The notes: generated from the letters alone by a model not told the origin. A stretch of 64,000 nucleotides of DNA from Euptelea pleiosperma (GCA_035048495.1 CM068546.1:38024674-38088673), one strand, 5' to 3'; positions 47,101-58,639 are shown, numbered from the stretch's first letter. A program made the numbers and translations.

Positions 47101-48905
47101 TGAGGGTTGAACTGGAAAATAATGTTCCGGTGTTTTTGCTTTGACCACCTGTTCAAAACAATCGAAGCAGAGATACAAGTGGCTCTATGTTCTTTGTGCT
47201 GGTGGTGCTTAAAACTACTCAAATTTTGCTGTTGTATTTCCTCTGACATCAAGTTCATGGCCATGCATGGGTGAAGTTTAAGCCTTCATCACTGGTGGGG
47301 TGGTGCATTTTAACAACCTACCTGTTGTCCTTTACATTATTTTTTCATTATTTTTTTGCTTCTTCTAACTTATGGAGGCTGGGTGATAGATTGATGCAGT
47401 TGATCCAAAGAGTAGGCACAAGGGGAAACTTGAGACAGAGAGCTTGTTAGTTTCAAGGGGTGTTAATTGGACTTCTCTGAGGCCAGTCTACATCTATGGC
47501 CCTTTGAACTACAACCCTGTTGAGGAGTGGTTCTTCCACAGGTTGAAAGCAGGTCGCCCGATTCCAGTCCCGAATTCTGGAGTTCAAATAACACAACTCG
47601 GCCATGTTAAGGTTAGCAGAAAAATATTCTTAAATTTTCACTAGCTGTAGGTATGTATTACATTGAATTGTAAGTCTGAATTTATGGTATCCAGTTTCAA
47701 ATTTTCTAATGCAATCAAGTCAAACAAATCCCAGGATTTGGCAACAGCATTTGTTCAGGTTCTTGGCAACGAAAAAGCAAGCAAGCAAGTTTTCAACATC
47801 TCAGGAGAGAAATACGTCACATTCGATGGATTAGCAAGGGCATGTGCAAAGGTAATTCTGAGTAGCATATTAAACAATACAAATCTCATAATTTCTGTTT
47901 AAAAAAATAAAAAGTAAAAAAAAAATATCAATTAATTGTGCTTTTCTTTTTTGTGATTTCTTTTAATTTTGTTTCTCCCAGGCTGGTGGATTTCCTGAGC
48001 CAGAGATTATTCACTATAATCCCAAGGAGTTTGATTTTGGTAAAAAAAAGGCTTTTCCATTCCGCGATCAGGTATGTGTATATATGCTTTATAACCCAAC
48101 CATTAATGAAGCAAAAAATAAAATAGATAAGGTCTTTAGCTATTAAAATTCATGCATCCTTTCTTCTCTTTCTCTCAAAATCAGAAGTATATAAGCTAGG
48201 TGTCCTCTTGTTTTTCCTTTTTTTTCTTTTATCCTTTTGATAAGCAGCTAGGTTGTCTCATTCACTAAATTAAAAGCAAAGTCAAAAAAACTAATCTTGG
48301 TTGAAACAAGAACAGAATTATACTTGGTTCAACCCATTTTGATGACAATATAGACGACTTAATGAGTTGAGCCAAGTCGAGTTGTGAAGTACGCTTACTT
48401 TGAGATCCTTGTTACGCACCACTTACTAGGGTCGTCAACAGGATGAGCAGTAACTCCAGACTTGGCCCGCTTATGACGCGCTAAGTTGGCCTGAAAAATG
48501 GATCCAAACCCGACCACTATCAGCATTTGTGTATCTGGTCATTTATGAAACTAGAAAAAAAAATATACAGGAGGGACCAAACCATACTTGATTACTGAGT
48601 CCAAAGACATGGATTCGAAACCGATTGTATCAGGTTGAATCTGTCAGATGCTTTGGTATTCGGGATTCCTTGTGCATCCTTACTCATTATTATTGATAAA
48701 CCATTATTTTCTTAATGAAATGCAGCATTTCTTTGCATCAATTGACAAGGCCAAGAGCGTTCTAGGGTGGAAGCCTGAATTTGACCTAGTCGAAGGTCTT
48801 GCAGACTCCTACAACCTAGATTTTGGTAGAGGAACTTACAGGAAAGAAGCAGACTTCTTCACAGATGACATGATTCTCGGCAAGAGTCTTGTTCTCCAGA
48901 GCTAG
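44178..48905 (+). CDS. CSP41B: Chloroplast stem-loop binding protein of 41 kDa b (CSP41B/CRB)
   Basis: Ten exons: 44178-44276, 45025-45159, 45335-45421, 46163-46253, 46635-46689, 46930-46990, 47390-47611, 47735-47851, 47982-48071, 48726-48905. They give 378 residues, which is the length I recall for the Arabidopsis protein. CSP41 proteins are plastid RNA-binding proteins with an atypical short-chain dehydrogenase fold; they protect and cleave chloroplast RNAs and affect rRNA and transcription. The N-terminus is a transit peptide. The Rossmann glycine motif GGTRFIG is at residues 59-65 and the family-typical block RPVYIYGPLNYNPVEEWFFHRL is in exon 7. NISGEKYVTFDGLA and the C-terminal GWKPEFDLVEGL-DSYNLDFGRGT also match. 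The acceptor of exon 7 (GATAG, 47389) lacks the usual CAG but is the only one that keeps frame and homology. Confidence 0.97.
44561..44632 (+). repeat. tRNA-like SINE head candidate in CSP41B intron 1
   Basis: TAGCTTAATAAGTTGGG at 44568-44584 resembles an RNA polymerase III A box, and GGCTCGATACC at 44611-44621 resembles a B box (GGTTCGANNCC). The spacing is right for a tRNA-derived SINE. It is followed by ACCAAAAAGATTAAAAAT and a T-run. The folding does not support a functional tRNA. Confidence 0.4.
44735..44925. repeat. GAGTCAACTC repeat in CSP41B intron 1
   Basis: GTGAGTCAACTCATGATTC near the left side and TGAGTGAGTCAACTCTGAGTC near the right are joined by ACTCGCCTAATGAG-type words. This is a member of the GACTCA family. 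Confidence 0.45.
45630..45815. repeat. AT-rich repeat in CSP41B intron 3
   Basis: The right half aligns by eye with 5090-5190: both run through CC-AATATTTGA-CG-TTTTTGAA, an ACCC-AAT stretch, a 'CTCGAATTTTTC'-like stretch, a TGCT/TGCC block and end AATTGCTAAC(T/A)A-GG. This supports one dispersed family. Confidence 0.5.
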
Positions 48906-49096
48906 ACCCCTCTTTTTCTTTGTTTTAAGGCTTCCACAAGTTTATCAGAAATTGACCAGATCCTAGGTCCTGGAATGTACAGACTTGTTAGCAAGAAATT
49001 GGTGGAGTACCGACGTTAAAATTATAGAAAAATGGGATTAAAAAGAGAATGACATTGCACAAAGAGAAAACAGTTTCCATTGCATATGTTCAAGAC

Positions 49097-49255
49097 CAAG
49101 GTTTGAAAGGGACCGTTAACCGTTATAACGGTATAACGGTCTGGGGTGTTACCGTTTTTTCCATTATAACGAAAGAAAGAAAAAAAAATGCTCAGAGCAA
49201 AAACGGAAAAAAAAAACGGCCGTTATTTTCATTATAATGGCCGTTTTTTAAACCT
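49097..49255. mobile_element. GTTATAACGG MITE copy 2
   Basis: The 10-base target duplication TGTTCAAGAC lies at 49087-49096 and 49256-49265. The ends are AAGGTTTGAAAGG and TTTTTTAAACC and the interior is CGTTATAACGGTATAACGG-type words. It is the same family as 21897. Confidence 0.8.
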
Positions 49256-49607
49256 TGTTCAAGACGTCTACCTGACCTTAAAAATAATGTTACATTTTGT
49301 AATACAATTGACCAGAAGCATCCTCAATAATAATTTTCTTAAGATCATCAGAGAAATCTTGAGGATGTAAAGCAATACAATAGTATGGTTGCTCTTACTA
49401 CTGCTTCTAAAGCTAAACTATGGCACTCTGCCCGTCAGTGGTCAGATGCAACCCCCTTCCTGGTTTCTGGCAGTATACAGAAGGATGGGTGCATTCACCA
49501 CTCTCGATGTGTGTGTGCGTGTGTGTGTTTTGATAGATCTGACAAGCTTATGGGTATGCCATGGGTTTGAGGAAGAGATCTTCACAACTCCACTATGCAT
49601 GCTGGCT

Positions 49608-49875
49608 AGGCCTGGGTATCACTTGAGCATGTGACCCGGATCGACCCAGTCCTTTTAAGGAGTCTAATGGGCCGGTCCGCAAACCCCTTAACGGGCTGTG
49701 CGACCCACCAAAGCTTCCCCCACCCACCCATTTTGAAATTTGTTCCTCAAAGCCGTTTTAGATATTTTGCCCACCTGTCGGACTGGGCCTGGCATTAGAA
49801 TTTTAGCCAGGCCCGGACTACGGACCAGTCCACCTTAGACTAGACCTGTCAGGCTCGGCCCGTCTCAAGCGGCAT
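49608..49875. repeat. GGCCCGG / CCGGGCC word repeat
   Basis: This block is dense in GACCCGG, GGGCCGGTCCG and GCCAGGCCCGGAC words, again in both orientations. It starts near GGCTAGGCCTGGGTATC and fades after CGGCCCGTCTC. There is no coding content. Confidence 0.4.
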
Positions 49876-50129
49876 ACAATCAATTAACCAAATGTTGTGA
49901 CATAAGAGTTGTCTATCATATCATCATCAAAGCCACGTCTCAAGACTCTTTTAACTAATACAGATGCCTTTAGTTATGCAACATCTTTAAGGCACGAAAT
50001 TGGTGCAGGTACCCTAGTTAAAATTTAAGGAAAATGGAACTAAAAAGAGAAGACATTTCACGAAGAAAAATCAGTTTCTGATTAATTACCACGTGTCATG
50101 TTTAGAAGGACCTACACGACATTCAAATC

Positions 50130-51560
50130 CCATAGTTACTTACCCAATTTAAAAGTTCATAGAGCCCAAGCCCAACTCAACCCATGGTCAGGTCTAGAAT
50201 TTTCAGCCCGAACCCAACCCAATCGGGTTAGCCGGGTTGGTAAATTACTAATTTTTTTTTAAAATTTTTATTGCTAGTGTGGGGGGTAAAAACTGTTGAC
50301 ACGTGGACATATGATATTGTGACGCATGTCACATTCTTCGACTGACACGTGGCGTGCCCTTTAAAACTTGGAATTGGAAAAACTTTACACTTGGAACCTC
50401 GACACCTCGGGCAGCTGCAATCTCGGGTACAATTATCTCGGGAACCTCGGATACCTCGGGTACCTCGGGCACCTCGGGTACAATTATCTCGGATACCTCG
50501 GATACCTTGGGTACAAGTACCTCGGGCACCTCGGGTGCTATGTCATTGTAACCTCGGATCTTCGGGTGACACTTAGGGGTTTTGCCAACCTTGAAGCAAA
50601 GAACAAACTGTTCCCAGTATCATGCTCAGGAAATTCAGAGATCTTAGGCATCTTATTCGGGATCTTCGGGAGTCTCGGATATGATATTTGGCAACCTCGG
50701 GAACCTCGGAATTACCTTTATACTTTAAGAATATTATTGAAAGGCACATGGTGAATTCTTATTGGTTCATATAAAATATCTACATAAATATCTAGCTTTG
50801 AATGCTATAAATAGCAACATTTGCTACAGTAAAAAGCATGCAATCTTTGATATTAAAACTTGATCACATATTCTACTCAGAAGACTGACTTAAGCATCGG
50901 AGGCTTATTTGGTGGAATTCCACCACATTGAGTTATTTGCAGGATCATCCAGCGGCCTCGGAACACGACATCGGATACCTCAGAATCTGATCTCGGACAC
51001 TTCGAAACCTGACCTCGGATACCTCGGATACCTGACATCGGATACCTCGGAATCTGATCTCGAACACCTCAGAACCTGACCTCGGATACCTCAGAATCTG
51101 ATCTCGGACACCTCGGAACCTGACCTCGGATACCCCGAAATTTGATCTCAGGACCTCGGATCCAAAAGCACGAAAAGGACATCAAGCCCGTAGAAAAAGC
51201 GCGTATTTTGAGGGTGTGTGGATTTATTCCCTACAGCTAGGAAAGTTGGTAATTTTTTTATTTTAATTTTCAATGTACAAATACAGAAAAGAAATTCCTA
51301 TTCGTCATGTTTAGACATAAACCACACTAAAAATAGGCTAGCTAGGAAACATATAATCCATTAACAAAATATATACATTTATAAGTGCAGTGGTGTATTA
51401 TCGGGTTCGGGTTGCCCAAAGCCTCAGACCGAGCCTAACCTAATGTCGACCGAGTTGTCAAAATCCAGACCCTAGCCAAATCCAAGTATTAAAGGGGCCA
51501 ACCCAATCCGAACCCAATGTTGGGTTAAGTCCGTCGGGCTCGGTTTCAGCCCGCCCAAGT
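50130..51560. repeat. GGGTTCGGGTT word repeat split by a solo LTR
   Basis: The left part (50150-50245: GCCCGAACCCAACCCAATCG, GGGTTAGCCGGGTTGG) and the right part (51395-51570: GGGTTCGGGTTGCCC, CCAACCCAATCCGAACCC) use the same self-complementary word. They are separated by the LTR at 50278-51235. The simplest reading is one older repeat interrupted by the LTR. Confidence 0.45.
50278..51235. mobile_element. Solo LTR with exact 5-base target duplication
   Basis: This is a 958-base segment starting TGTGGGGGGTAAAAA and ending TTTATTCCCTACA, with inverted ends TGTrGGG. It is flanked on both sides by GCTAG (50273-50277 and 51236-51240). TATAAATA at 50806-50813 is a promoter TATA and GAAGACTGACTTAAGCATCG follows at about 50879, as in many Gypsy-type LTR leaders. 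Two arrays of ACCTCGG-type words lie at about 50393-50565 and 50943-51175, one each side of the TATA box. No internal retrotransposon domain remains. Confidence 0.85.
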
Positions 51561-51995
51561 TGCAACCCAAATTCTTTTCAGCCCACTGATCCCATGGATC
51601 TTTTGCCCCCACGTGGTAAACCTACACGTAAAAAATGAGCCTGATAGATGATTCCTAGCCATTGGATATATTATTAAAATTTATGACTCCTTTGATATAC
51701 ACAAGGCGTGTGTAATTTAAGTAGAAATTGTTAGAACGTCGGGCAAGACTTTCAGGCCTAAAAGTGCCAATCAGAGCCCAGATCAAATTTAATTCTAAAC
51801 CCAAAAACGGAGCCTTCAGGAAAAGCTACTAAAAATAGAACTCTTTTTTAACTGAGCCTCATTAATAATTGGGTTTGGTCCATGTGAACGTTTTCGTTGA
51901 ACAAGAAAGCAGCACCCATTTGGTTAAAAAATGATTTTTTTTGGTAAGCAAAAGAGAAGAAAAAAAATGCCATGGCCCACCCTGACTTCTTTTTG

Positions 51996-52536
51996 AAGTA
52001 AATCTTATCTGACCACTCACAATATAAGCCACGTAGCAATTTCTTAGAGGACAGTGGCCGAGTAGATGTTTAGCCAATCCGTAGGTGGACCTATAAGCCC
52101 AAAATCAACAATAACAGTGATTTCTAAGGGTTAGTTGAAGTCATTTTCATGGGTTGATTATAATGGTAGGAATTTGACCATTATTCGGGTACAGTGGCGG
52201 ACTCAGGAAGGGCAACTTTGAAATTCTTTTTACAAAATAATTTTTTTTTACTTCCTACAGTGCTTTTTCCTTTGGTTTGCCCCCCCACCCCCCATTTGAT
52301 TTTACCCTCTCTTGATCAATTTTTTATGATTTTGCCCCCCCATCAAATTCCTGAGTCGGCCACTGTTTGGTTACAAAGATCCAAAGGTTTCAGGCTGATT
52401 TTTGGTTTGTAGGTCCACTGGGGGATTGGCCAAACATCCATACCGTCTGCCAGCGTCCTCTAAGAATGTACCATGTGGCTCATATTATGGGTGGTCAGGG
52501 CTTCTCTGACCGTCTGTGGTCTGGCAAGTTTTACTT
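51996..52536. mobile_element. MITE of the TGACCGTATGG-core group, carrying a nested element
   Basis: The left end AAGTAAATCTTATCTGACCA and the inverted right end are flanked by a perfect 9-base repeat TTCTTTTTG (51987-51995 and 52537-52545). Inside are GAGGACAGTGGCCG, GTTTAGCCAATCC-TAGGTGGACC and their inverse, as in the element at 5359. It is interrupted at 52192 by another MITE. Confidence 0.75.
52192..52365. mobile_element. Nested hAT-like MITE (CAGTGGCGGA ends)
   Basis: The ends CAGTGGCGGACTCAGGAA and TTCCTGAGTCGGCCACTG are inverted repeats of 18 bases with one mismatch. CAGTGGCGGA is a common start of plant hAT elements. Flanks TTCGGGTA and TTTGGTTA match at 6 of 8 positions. Removing it restores the host MITE line 'TTATTCGGGTACAAAGATCC'. 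Confidence 0.75.
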
Positions 52537-52559
52537 TTCTTTTTGTTTGAAACTGACGT

Positions 52560-54980
52560 ATTACTAACTTCACCTAACGTCGAAACGTGTATGGAAGATG
52601 GATCTCTTTGATGCTTTTTTTTCTTTTTTTAGCAACAGCCCCTGAATTCTAAAAGTAATTTGTAGTACCCCCTTATACTATCAACTTTAGGATTACCCCT
52701 CGTTAAATGTAACATGCATCATGCACTTGTTAATAGACCCATGAAAGGATCATAATATTGCAAGTACAATGCTAACCACGTGTGATTCAAGTCCGTTTTA
52801 ACATAAGTCAACCACCGTTAAACTAAGTCAAGGGGGTAATCCTAAAGTTTGAAAGTATAAGTGGGTATTACAAATTTCTTTCAAATTTTAAGGGGGTGTT
52901 ACTAAAATACCTTTTTTTTACGAGAAAGAGAGATAGAGATAGAGGCAGCTGCTAGTCGCCGTTTCTTTAACGTGAGTCGTCAGTTGTGACCGTTGCTGCA
53001 TGTCCCCGTTATACAAGGAAGAAGAAATTAATTCTCATTCAGGGGACCGATTACAATGTTGTCGGTTGCACCTCATCCACGTGTCAAAATTCGAGTTGTC
53101 CGAGATCTTTGCACAGGTATATTTTTTAGTATGATAGGGGACCACTTGAAGAGGTAGTTTAAAAACATGAACCACTTTCAATACTTGTAGCTATCCCATT
53201 CCCACGTACCTATACATATGGCACACATGCAATTGATCATGACCCACCAGGCCACCATTCACGTAGTTAGGGAGGCGACCCCACCGGTTGGATCACCGAC
53301 CACATCAATTAAATACACTATCCTAAAACAAATATTTATTGTAATAAATCTTAGAATATTATTGCATTTACCAAAAATAGTTAAAAAAAAGTGAATCGTC
53401 CGAGCCGTGCGCAAATGGAGAATCTCATATTCTTTGAGGAAATTCAAGTATTCCCCGAGTCAAGATCTTTTCTCTTATTTATTTAGTTGTAACAAGGTGT
53501 CAGTTTGTTACTCACCGCTGCCCTCTGGGCCCACTGACCGCATGGATGTTTAGCCCACCCCTTTGTGGATGTACACACCAAAAAACACCCTGGTTGGTAA
53601 TCGCTTACCATTAGATATTAGTACTTTTTAAGTCGTGTCTCTAGCCGTGTGATGCAACCATTTTTTTGGGTACTAAATATAACGACTAAAGATCATCAAA
53701 CATGCTGATTGTTGGTAAGAACGTCTACCAAGGGGTGGGCCAAACATACATGCTGTCATTGGGCTCAGATGGTCGTGATGAATAACAAAAATGACTAAAC
53801 CTTACTTCTTTGGCGTCAGGTCTACCTTGTTACATCATGACCTTCCCTTTTATTTATTTATTTATTTCAAGTCCAAGAGAATCGCGTAGATGAAGATAGT
53901 CAAGATACTCTTTCCCTGAGAATTTTTTTTTTGCCGAGATGTAGCGTTGTAGGTCTCGTAAACACGCGCCACGTTGCACACTAGCCCAAGTTGCCGAAAC
54001 TTAGATGGAGTTGCATACCAAAAATAGCCTTATTGGTATTTCTAGCTGTTGGATTTGAGTATCCCAAATACTCATTGAATCCAACGGCTAAAAATCAAGC
54101 CGTTGATGTGCAGGTTCACCATGCGTGGGCCAAACATCTCTGCAGTCAGTGGTCCCCAAAAGCGTTCACGTGGCACGTTTTATGCATCGCTGACCACCGA
54201 CAGAATTAAGTTTTCTCCTTTCCCACCTCCTCTATCTCTCTATCCAAAACTTAAACCGACAAAATCAATTAACATAAGGATATGATTTTTTTCAGTGGGC
54301 TTGGCTTTTTAATTCTTCTATGGCCTATCAACACTTGGCCTATTTTCACATTAAAATCGGGAAACTTTCGTGTCCTTTAAAAAAGTTAAATGGGCCTTTT
54401 TGTCAAAATGAGAAACTTGTATGCTGGAAGAAGTAAAAAAGCCCATTTTTTTGCAAAAAAATCATTTCTCTAAAAACAATACTTGTCTAAGACATCCAGA
54501 ATATTACGAGAATATTCTTGCAAAACGCGTATGGGGGCGGAAATGGAGAACCTCGATTTGAAACTTCTGGGAAATTTCATTCAAATGTAGTACAGGAGTC
54601 AAAGTGGGGCCCAACATTATCCAAAATGAGCCATTAATTTATCCATTTAACGTTGAAAAGCACCGCCTAGTTGATTCGTCAAACTTCAAAGTTCCAAACA
54701 CACATTCTTTTGCCATGTGGCACTACACCGTCCACACAAGGAGATGCTGACACATGGTGCACTTTAAGTCTATACACCGCCAAATTTGATACAGCTAGAC
54801 AACGCAAACATCTACATCCAGGTTTCCTCCAATAATATATTTCTTTTTATAATATCCACGTGTAATAGGCTGCCATGTTGCAATTTGGTAATCCCCCCCG
54901 GGTGTGGAGGAAATTCGTTTAATTCCTCGCTTTGTAGGCATTCTCCACAAGGACAAATATCCAGTACTATTCAGTATTCA
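52560..54980. other. Gene-free spacer with degraded MITE cores
   Basis: No coding region is supported. 53530-53760 and 53985-54155 each contain an inverted pair around GGGCCAAACAT (ACTGACCGCATGGATGTTTAGCC ... GGGCCAAACATACATGC; and GCGTGGGCCAAACATCTCTGC), diverged members of the CTGACCGTATGGATGTTTGGCC group. 54040-54090 is a local inverted repeat around GGATTTGAGTATCCCAAATACTC. Confidence 0.45.
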
Positions 54981-54989
54981 CCACCTACT

Positions 54990-55545
54990 ATATCAAAGGG
55001 AGCGCATATTTGCATACCACATTTCCTATCCTGGTGGACCCTTAGTGGGGCACACCCCAAAAGAGAGATCTTTCTCTAAAACTTGGCTGACCGGGACGGT
55101 CAATGGCCGCTCACAAAATGTGCCACAGGGCATATTTTTAGAGGACACTGACCGTATGGATGTTTGGCCAATCCCTAGGTGGACCTAAAAACGAAAAATC
55201 AGCTTGATTAATGATTTCAAACCTTTCAATCTTGTACCCCAAATAATGGTCGATAATGCTCAAATTCCCACGGTTAAATCAACCCATGAAAATGGCTCCA
55301 TTCAACACTTAGAAATCACTAATGAAGTTGAATTTTGATTTGTAGGTCCACCTAGAGATTGGCCAAACATCTATACGGTCAGTGTCCTCTAATAATGTGC
55401 CATGTGGCTCATTTGTGGGTGGTAAATGTGGTCATCGGTCAGCTAGGTTTTAGAGAGCTCTCTCTTTTTGGGGTGTGCCCTGACTAGGAGTCCACCGGGA
55501 TAGGAAATGGGGTTTGCAAATATGAATTCCCATATCAAAAATGTA
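54990..55545. mobile_element. Large inverted-repeat element
   Basis: The left arm (CATTTCCTATCC, GGTGGACCCTTAGTGGG, CACACCCCAAAAGAGAGA, TCTAAAACTTGGCTGACCG) is mirrored by the right arm ending GGATAGGAAATGGGG. The pairing appears to extend outward through CATATTTGCATACC / GGGTTTGCAAATATG. The centre holds the CTGACCGTATGGATGTTTGG core and its inverse. The whole 550 bases could form one long hairpin. Confidence 0.65.
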
Positions 55546-55867
55546 TTGCGGATTCTAGTATCGTTGATTCTATATTTTAAGGTATTTGAACCCGAAATTG
55601 GGCATTTCATCTATCTAACCATGTCATGAATGGACCAACTATTTGATCATCAATATATAACACAATAGCTGGGTACATGGAGTATAACCCAAGCCTATGA
55701 TCAGCCATCTATTATGTGGTGTGGACCGGATTTCTCCAATAGTATCTGAACAAACACCATGGTTGTCCAATCTTGAAGTTCGACTAGGTGTTTTGATGAA
55801 TGAAATGTGCTTGGCATGCTCGATCAGATTCTTGATACGTTGTTGGCATGTCAAGTAGTTAGAATGG

Positions 55868-57560
55868 GATATTGCTAACATGCCAAGAGATATCTGCGAC
55901 ACGACATTGTCACGTGCCTGAAGATAATGATTATTACTTCCTTCAGGATTTTAAGTAAGTAGGTCATGTTACATCCCGAGAAATATATAGTGCTTCCCTG
56001 CACGGATCCAAGATAGATTATTCTCGGAAGTTCGATTCTACAATGCAATCAAACCAAACTCTCAGCAAAAGATCGTGGTTAGGTTGACAGAGTAATCATA
56101 GCTCATAGTAGTACGGGTCAAGAAATAAATCTAACATATTGTGCATCTCAAGGTGACACATGGACGCCCAGATGGTGGCTATATTTAAGTGCACATTCAC
56201 CTCTTATTCCCATTTTCGAGATGTATTCCTCAAAAAATTGGGAATATTAATGATTGTTGGTCCAAGTCTCACCCGGGGGTAGGGAGTCAAACCGCCACCC
56301 TTGTCCTATCATGTATCATATCCTTGAGATGTATGCGAAGATTGAACTTTAGTATTAAACGTTAAACTGCTATGTCGGTCGAATTGTTGATACATGCCAT
56401 GATTCGGGGAAGCGACCCCAAGTATAAATAGGGGTGGATCTTTGCTATTTTACATTTACAATGTATGTTTAATCTCGACATTCCTGATCTACCGTCTCAA
56501 CGTGCAGAGGTAAAAAGAAACGTTTTTCTTTTACTAGATAAAAAAAATGGGGCCCCATGCAACGTTACCATTAGTACATTGACCCAAGGTCTCTAAAGGA
56601 GACCTTCCAGTTCCCAGTCAATGTTGAGGTTCAATTTGGGGAAGTGCTCGATGAGGTCGGGCGCTCAATCGATGAGACCAACATGTTAATAGATGCTATT
56701 TACTTGAGAAAATAGCTATAGGGTCTCAGTTTGGGTTTTACTAACATTCGAGAATGGTACAAACTCAAGATGTGAAACCGCCCACTTAACTTACAAACAC
56801 TTATTCTGATTCATTAGATTTAACCATTGGTGGGTGTAATTATCAAACAGTTACGCATCACTTTGTCTATTTAATCTCTATTCGTCTGCTCTTTCAATAT
56901 AGTGGAAATTCATGTTTTAGATTTTTCTCTGAATTTTAAAAGTTTTTATGTGAGAGTATGGACACAGTTTTGATTCGCCAAGCGTGTGGATTGAGTGCTA
57001 TTTTCGCACGTAGAGATCGTTGTATCCTGAGAGACAGACGTCCAGAGAACTTTGCAGCACTGCAACAAGGAGACGAATCTGTCTTACGGCCATTGTGTAC
57101 AAAACAAACCTCGGTCTATTATAATTGTCAATTAACAGTTAGTTAAATTCTACTTTTATTTCTGTTATTGTTACCATCTTTTTCTTTTTTCTATTTCCTT
57201 TGAACTATCACATGGGGTACTATCGACATGCTGAGAGGAGTATACGACACAGCACCGTCACATTCTTGAAGATAATGATTACCACTCTTTTCATAATCCT
57301 AGGTTGGTAGCCCACGTCACATCGCAAGAATAAGGTAATTGTTCCCAATAGGGACTATACTGAACTAAACAAAGCAACATATGCTCCTTTGCTTGTGATT
57401 ATTCTCGAAAGCTCGGTGCTCTCTTGCCATTAAACCAAAATATCAACGAAGGATCATGATTAGGTTGGCAGAGTAATCACATGTTAAAGTGGCACAAGAC
57501 TACCTATTTTCTCGGCCAAGAAAGAAATCTCAATGGTGGCTATATTTAGATGTACACACA
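55868..57560. repeat. Diverged direct-repeat pair, probably LTR-derived
   Basis: About 55868-56215 and 57215-57560 are direct copies by eye: both contain TGAAGATAATGATTA, GGTT(G)ACAGAGTAATCA-type stretches and GGTGGCTATATTTA. The segment between has TATAAATA at about 56424 and no conserved domain. This fits a short LTR retrotransposon remnant or two partial LTRs. Confidence 0.45.
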
Positions 57561-57611
57561 TGTCCAATCATTTATATGGAATTTTGTGTGATTGAGAGAT
57601 TGGATAAACTA

Positions 57612-58025
57612 GGAGTAAAACTTCTATCACAGCACTCTGATAGATGCTTATGTCACAATGAAAGTCATAGTCCACATGGCGCACACTCTTAGTGGACGCT
57701 GACCGTATGGATGTTTGGCCAGTCCCTCCGTAGACCTCTAAACCAAAAATCAGCTCGATTAGTGATTTACAACCTTTGGATCTTTGTACCCAGATAACGC
57801 TCGCTCAATAATGCTCGAATTCTTACTGTTAAGATCAACCCATGAAAATAACTTCAATCGAATCGCTTAGAAATCACTAATCAAGCTGATTTTTGGTTTC
57901 GAGGTCCACTGATGGACTGGCCAAAACATCCATATGGTCAGCCTCTACTAAGAGTGTGCCACGTAGCCTGTGATTTTCATTGTCACAGAAGCATCTGTTA
58001 GAACGCTGTGACAGAAGTTTTACTC
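57612..58025. mobile_element. MITE with GGAGTAAAAC termini, long form
   Basis: The ends GGAGTAAAACTTCTATCACA and the inverse ACAGAAGTTTTACTC enclose the full CTGACCGTATGGATGTTTGG core in both orientations. Flanks ATAAACTA and GTAAACTA match at 7 of 8. It is the closest relative of the element at 5359. Confidence 0.8.
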
Positions 58026-58302
58026 GTAAACTACGATCATCCAATTATAGCAATTTTTGTGCTACATCAAAAAGACTGCTCTCTATTCCACGGTATGAAA
58101 AAATTCGCTTCCCGGAAAGTCCCCTCCCAAAATGTTTGACACGTGCCCTTTGTTAACCATACTTAACCAACGAACCAGGGGTTAACGTGGGTTGGGTTTA
58201 GGCCTTGATGTACGTGTCAGACATATTCGCAGGGGCCCTTCAAAGTTTGAAGGACCCCGGTCCAGCGAATGTTTTCTCGTATGCAAGGTATATGGAGAAA
58301 TA

Positions 58303-58425
58303 TTTTGAAGCGGCGATCGTGCGCCAATGATCGGGCGCCACACATACCCAGATTACTTTTAAAAAACCAAGACCCAGACCTAGGTATGTGTGGCTTGCGA
58401 TCATTGGATGATCGCCGCTTCAAAA
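58303..58425. mobile_element. Small GC-rich foldback element
   Basis: TTTTGAAGCGGCGATCG and CGCCACACATACC on the left are mirrored by GGTATGTGTGGC and GATCGCCGCTTCAAAA on the right, about 47-base arms around a 33-base loop. No clear target duplication was seen. It lies about 640 bases before the GolS start codon. Confidence 0.6.
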
Positions 58426-58639
58426 AAATTCTCGGGTAACTCACACGGGAATCTATCCTTCTCTTCCCAGAGAGACGAAACTAACCCCATTTCATTCTAA
58501 AACTCAGATCAGCTACTTTCTTCAGATATGTCGTTAATATGAAATGCAAGGGTGTTTTAGTCTTCCTTTAAGATCGAGTCACCTCACGCACTTTATCTAA
58601 TAACAAAAGCAAGGGTATATCCGTCATGTACAAAAATCT

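Noticed and set aside
50390..50570. ACCTCGG repeats considered as a CRISPR array or coding repeat (ORFs here give Leu/Gly/Tyr-, Thr/Ser- or Val/Pro/Glu-rich repeats)
   Set aside because: Units are short, variable and unspaced, the genome is a plant, and the block sits inside a solo LTR with exact borders; the ORFs simply reflect the repeat in three frames.
56958..57146. 62-residue ORF (MDTVLIRQACGL...)
   Set aside because: It lies within the LTR-like region and has no recognisable domain or neighbour support.
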